Position numbers and translations under genes: made by a program. This document shows positions 35,439 through 37,389 of a stretch of 37,389 nucleotides of DNA, piece by piece. The stretch is from Brucella thiophenivorans (lineage in GTDB: Bacteria; Pseudomonadota; Alphaproteobacteria; Rhizobiales; Rhizobiaceae), in assembly GCF_002252445.1 (NCBI RefSeq), contig NZ_NNRJ01000073.1, forward strand, positions 1 to 37,389, written 5' to 3'. Below the pieces are notes generated by a model that was given only the letters and a program-made list of their open reading frames with translations, had not been told where the DNA came from and made no database searches. Numbering within the stretch: position 1 is the stretch's first letter; the number at the start of each line of letters is the position of its first letter.

Positions 35439-36958
35439 TGGATATATTCTCCAATATCGCGATTGGGCTGGAAACGGCGCTGACGCTCAACAATCTGTTC
35501 TACTGCTTCCTCGGCGTTTTTCTGGGAACGCTGATTGGCGTCATTCCGGGCATCGGTGTGCTATCAGCCATTTCGATGCTGTTCCCGATGACCTTTTATC
35601 TTGAGCCAACGACAGCGCTCATCATGCTGGCGGGCATCTGGTACGGGACGTCCTATGGCGGCAACACCGCCTCAATCCTGCTCAACATACCGGGCACCCC
35701 AGCCAACGCCGTGACCTGCCTCGACGGCTATCCGATGGCAAGGCAGGGGCGCGGCGGCGTTGCCCTTCTCATGACCACAGTGGCTTCCTTCGTTGGCGGC
35801 TCAATCGGCATTGTGTTGCTGATGTTGTTTTCACCCATCATTGCAAAATACGCCCTGAGCTTCGGTTCGGCAGATTACTTCTCGCTGATGGTTCTAGGAC
35901 TGGTTGCTGCATCCACGATCTCCGAGGGCTCGCTGTCAAAGGGCCTTGCGATGGTCATACTCGGCATTATGTTTGGCACAGTTGGAGCCGACATCTACAC
36001 GGGCACGCCGCGCTTTTCTTTTGGCGTCCTTGAATTGACAGACGCCATCAGTCTGATTGCGCTGGCAATGGGGGTTTTCGGCGTTTCAGAGGTGATTGCA
36101 AGCGTCCGCAAGGTCAATGTCGGTGATATCGACCCGGAGAGCGTGAAGTTCAAAGCGATGAAGCCAACGCGAGACGATATGCGCAGATCATGGTTTCCGA
36201 TGCTTCGCGGATCATCCATCGGAGCGTTTTTTGGCACTCTGCCAGGCACCGGACCATCAGTTGCAGCCTTTATGGCCTATGCCGTTGAAAAGCGCGCAGC
36301 CAAAGAACCGGAACGCTTTGGCAAAGGTGCGATCGAAGGCATTATGGCGCCAGAATCTGCAAATAATTCCGCTGATCAGACATCATTTATTCCCACTCTG
36401 TCACTCGGCATCCCCGGCAGCCCGACAATGGCACTCATGCTGGGTGCGCTGATGATCCACGGCATTGCCCCCGGCCCCACACTCATGACGGATCAACCCT
36501 CACTTTTCTGGGGCCTGATCATGAGCTTCTGGATCGGCAATCTGATGCTGGTGATCCTCAACGTCCCGCTGATTGGTATTTGGGTGCGCTTGCTCACCAT
36601 CCCGTATCATCTACTTTTCCCTGCCGTTCTTATGTTCATTTGCATTGGAACATATTCGGTCAATAACAGTGCATTTGAAGTGTGGCTGGTCGTGTTTTTC
36701 GGATTTGCCGGATACCTCATGCGCATCTTCAATTTCCCAGCAGCCCCTTTATTGCTTGGCTTCGTCTTGGGGCCACTTATGGAAGAGCATTTCCGACGTG
36801 CAATGCTGATGTCACGCGGCTCGTTCTCGACCTTTGTCGACCGCCCAATCAGTGCAACGGTGCTAGGCATCACAGCAGTGCTACTTATCTGGGGAACATG
36901 GTCGGCTTATAAACGTCGCAACAAACGTATGCTGACAACACAAACGCTTACGCAGTAA
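35438..36958 (+). CDS. Tripartite tricarboxylate transporter large permease (TctA family)
   Basis: 506 residues, about 11-12 membrane helices. Family motifs are clear: FLGVFLGTLIGVIPGIGVLSAISMLFP, GTSYGGNTASILLNIPGTPANAVTCLDGYPMARQGRGG, and the second-half repeat FFGTLPGTGPSVAAFMAYAVEK with APESANNSADQTSFIPTLSLGIPGSPTMALMLGALMIHG. The start ATG 35438 is preferred over the frame's earlier codons because it overlaps the tctB stop and follows GGTGG. A 9-base-pair hairpin lies 10 bases after its stop. Confidence 0.93.
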   Translation: MDIFSNIAIGLETALTLNNLFYCFLGVFLGTLIGVIPGIGVLSAISMLFPMTFYLEPTTALIMLAGIWYGTSYGGNTASILLNIPGTPANAVTCLDGYPMARQGRGGVALLMTTVASFVGGSIGIVLLMLFSPIIAKYALSFGSADYFSLMVLGLVAASTISEGSLSKGLAMVILGIMFGTVGADIYTGTPRFSFGVLELTDAISLIALAMGVFGVSEVIASVRKVNVGDIDPESVKFKAMKPTRDDMRRSWFPMLRGSSIGAFFGTLPGTGPSVAAFMAYAVEKRAAKEPERFGKGAIEGIMAPESANNSADQTSFIPTLSLGIPGSPTMALMLGALMIHGIAPGPTLMTDQPSLFWGLIMSFWIGNLMLVILNVPLIGIWVRLLTIPYHLLFPAVLMFICIGTYSVNNSAFEVWLVVFFGFAGYLMRIFNFPAAPLLLGFVLGPLMEEHFRRAMLMSRGSFSTFVDRPISATVLGITAVLLIWGTWSAYKRRNKRMLTTQTLTQ

Positions 36959-36967
36959 AATTACCAT

Positions 36968-36990
36968 TCTCCCGCCGCACAGGCGGGAGA
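36968..36990 (+). terminator. Hairpin at the end of the tct operon
   Basis: TCTCCCGCC, loop GCACA, GGCGGGAGA: perfect nine-base stem just after tctA. It is followed by TTACC rather than a T run, so termination may be partial. Confidence 0.65.
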
Positions 36991-37389
36991 TTACCAAATA
37001 ATACTGAACTATATTGTTCCGTGACTTCAATATACGTACGCGCAATACGCTCTTTCAGAATATATTGCCGTGATACCAATCTGATAACTTTGCTTTACTA
37101 CAGATCAAGAATGGGAATACGCGCGATCCTGCCTTTCATCCTAATCGATTTCCCCTCTAGAAGTGGGGAGCTTCTGTTAGAAAAACTGATAGGAGACTTA
37201 AACTGTAGCAGCAACGATTTACTGAGGACTACAAACGTGAAGCCGTTCAAATTCTAGTCAGGCGTTGCTGAAGCATTTAATCTGTTGCAACTCAGTTTGA
37301 TATTGGTAAGCCAACGCTCTACCCTTGGTGGCATATTTTTTGAGAACAATTTACTACGATGTTTTCGTTCGAGCGAAGATCACAGCGCC
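36991..37389. other. Gene-free right end of the window
   Basis: About 400 AT-rich bases with no intact gene. It holds a short IS3-like transposase remnant (37209-37271) and, beyond it, nothing I can name. An ATG near 37360 opens a frame to the window edge, but it has no ribosome site and no recognisable content. Confidence 0.4.
37209..37271 (+). pseudogene. Remnant of an IS3-family orfA transposase N-terminus
   Basis: Twenty codons read QQRFTEDYKREAVQIL and a little more before TGA; the phrase RFTE-(D/E)-(Y/F)-KREAV is the standard beginning of IS3-family OrfA proteins. The start codon has become part of TAG, and the frame stops after 20 codons. An AGGAG at 37191-37195 is the former ribosome site. 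No inverted terminal repeats were identified. Confidence 0.5.

Noticed and set aside
37269..37283. 15-base word TGAAGCATTTAATCT shared with 17961-17975
   Set aside because: One exact AT-rich 15-mer match without flanking similarity is compatible with chance in a window of this size.

Overview
The window reads as chromosomal DNA of an alphaproteobacterium of the Rhizobiales, most likely the Brucella/Ochrobactrum group. This rests on the look of the proteins: nrdHIEF, a NadQ-type regulator, DctB/DctD-like regulators, sugar-acid catabolic enzymes, and dispersed hairpin repeats of rhizobial type. No database search was possible, so the genus is an inference.

1-7642 is the right part of an integrative island. 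It ends at a 46-base copy of the 3' half of tRNA-Gly(GCC), starting in the anticodon loop. The old tRNA terminator lies just outside it. The island core is a tyrosine integrase, a small HTH protein and a primase-helicase fusion (AEP primase plus VapE-type P-loop), resembling a phage satellite. Its cargo is the 5' end of a SIR2-domain gene running off the left edge from a TTG start, an XRE regulator divergent from an uncharacterised protein with a DPDNG motif (with a palindrome between them), a lipoprotein and a 53-residue acidic protein. This is the best place in the window for an undescribed, possibly anti-phage, system.

7643-18012 is ordinary chromosome: a NadQ-like NAD regulator, then nrdHIEF (class Ib ribonucleotide reductase) on the minus strand. 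The nrd leader holds a clear cobalamin riboswitch. Its promoter has a -10 covered by a NrdR-like box, so B12 supply and nucleotide state appear to be read together. A cation diffusion facilitator, an SbmA/BacA-like ABC exporter and an aldo-keto reductase follow on the plus strand.

18056-30251 (minus strand) is a 12-gene sugar-acid operon in transcription order: GntR regulator, DapA-family lyase, ABC transporter (binding protein, ATPase, two permeases), enolase-superfamily dehydratase, SMP-30 lactonase, uronate dehydrogenase-like enzyme, aldose epimerase, IlvD/Edd dehydratase and RraA-like protein. Together they suggest uptake of a sugar or uronate, oxidation to a lactone, hydrolysis, dehydration and cleavage or a second dehydration. 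The substrate cannot be read from the sequence. Four half-sites arranged concentrically around the gntR start form a likely operator.

30485-36958 (plus strand) is a DctB-like kinase and DctD-like activator (with GAFPGA in place of GAFTGA) followed by a tripartite tricarboxylate-type transporter (TctC, TctB, TctA families). The last 400 bases are non-coding apart from a short IS3-like transposase remnant.
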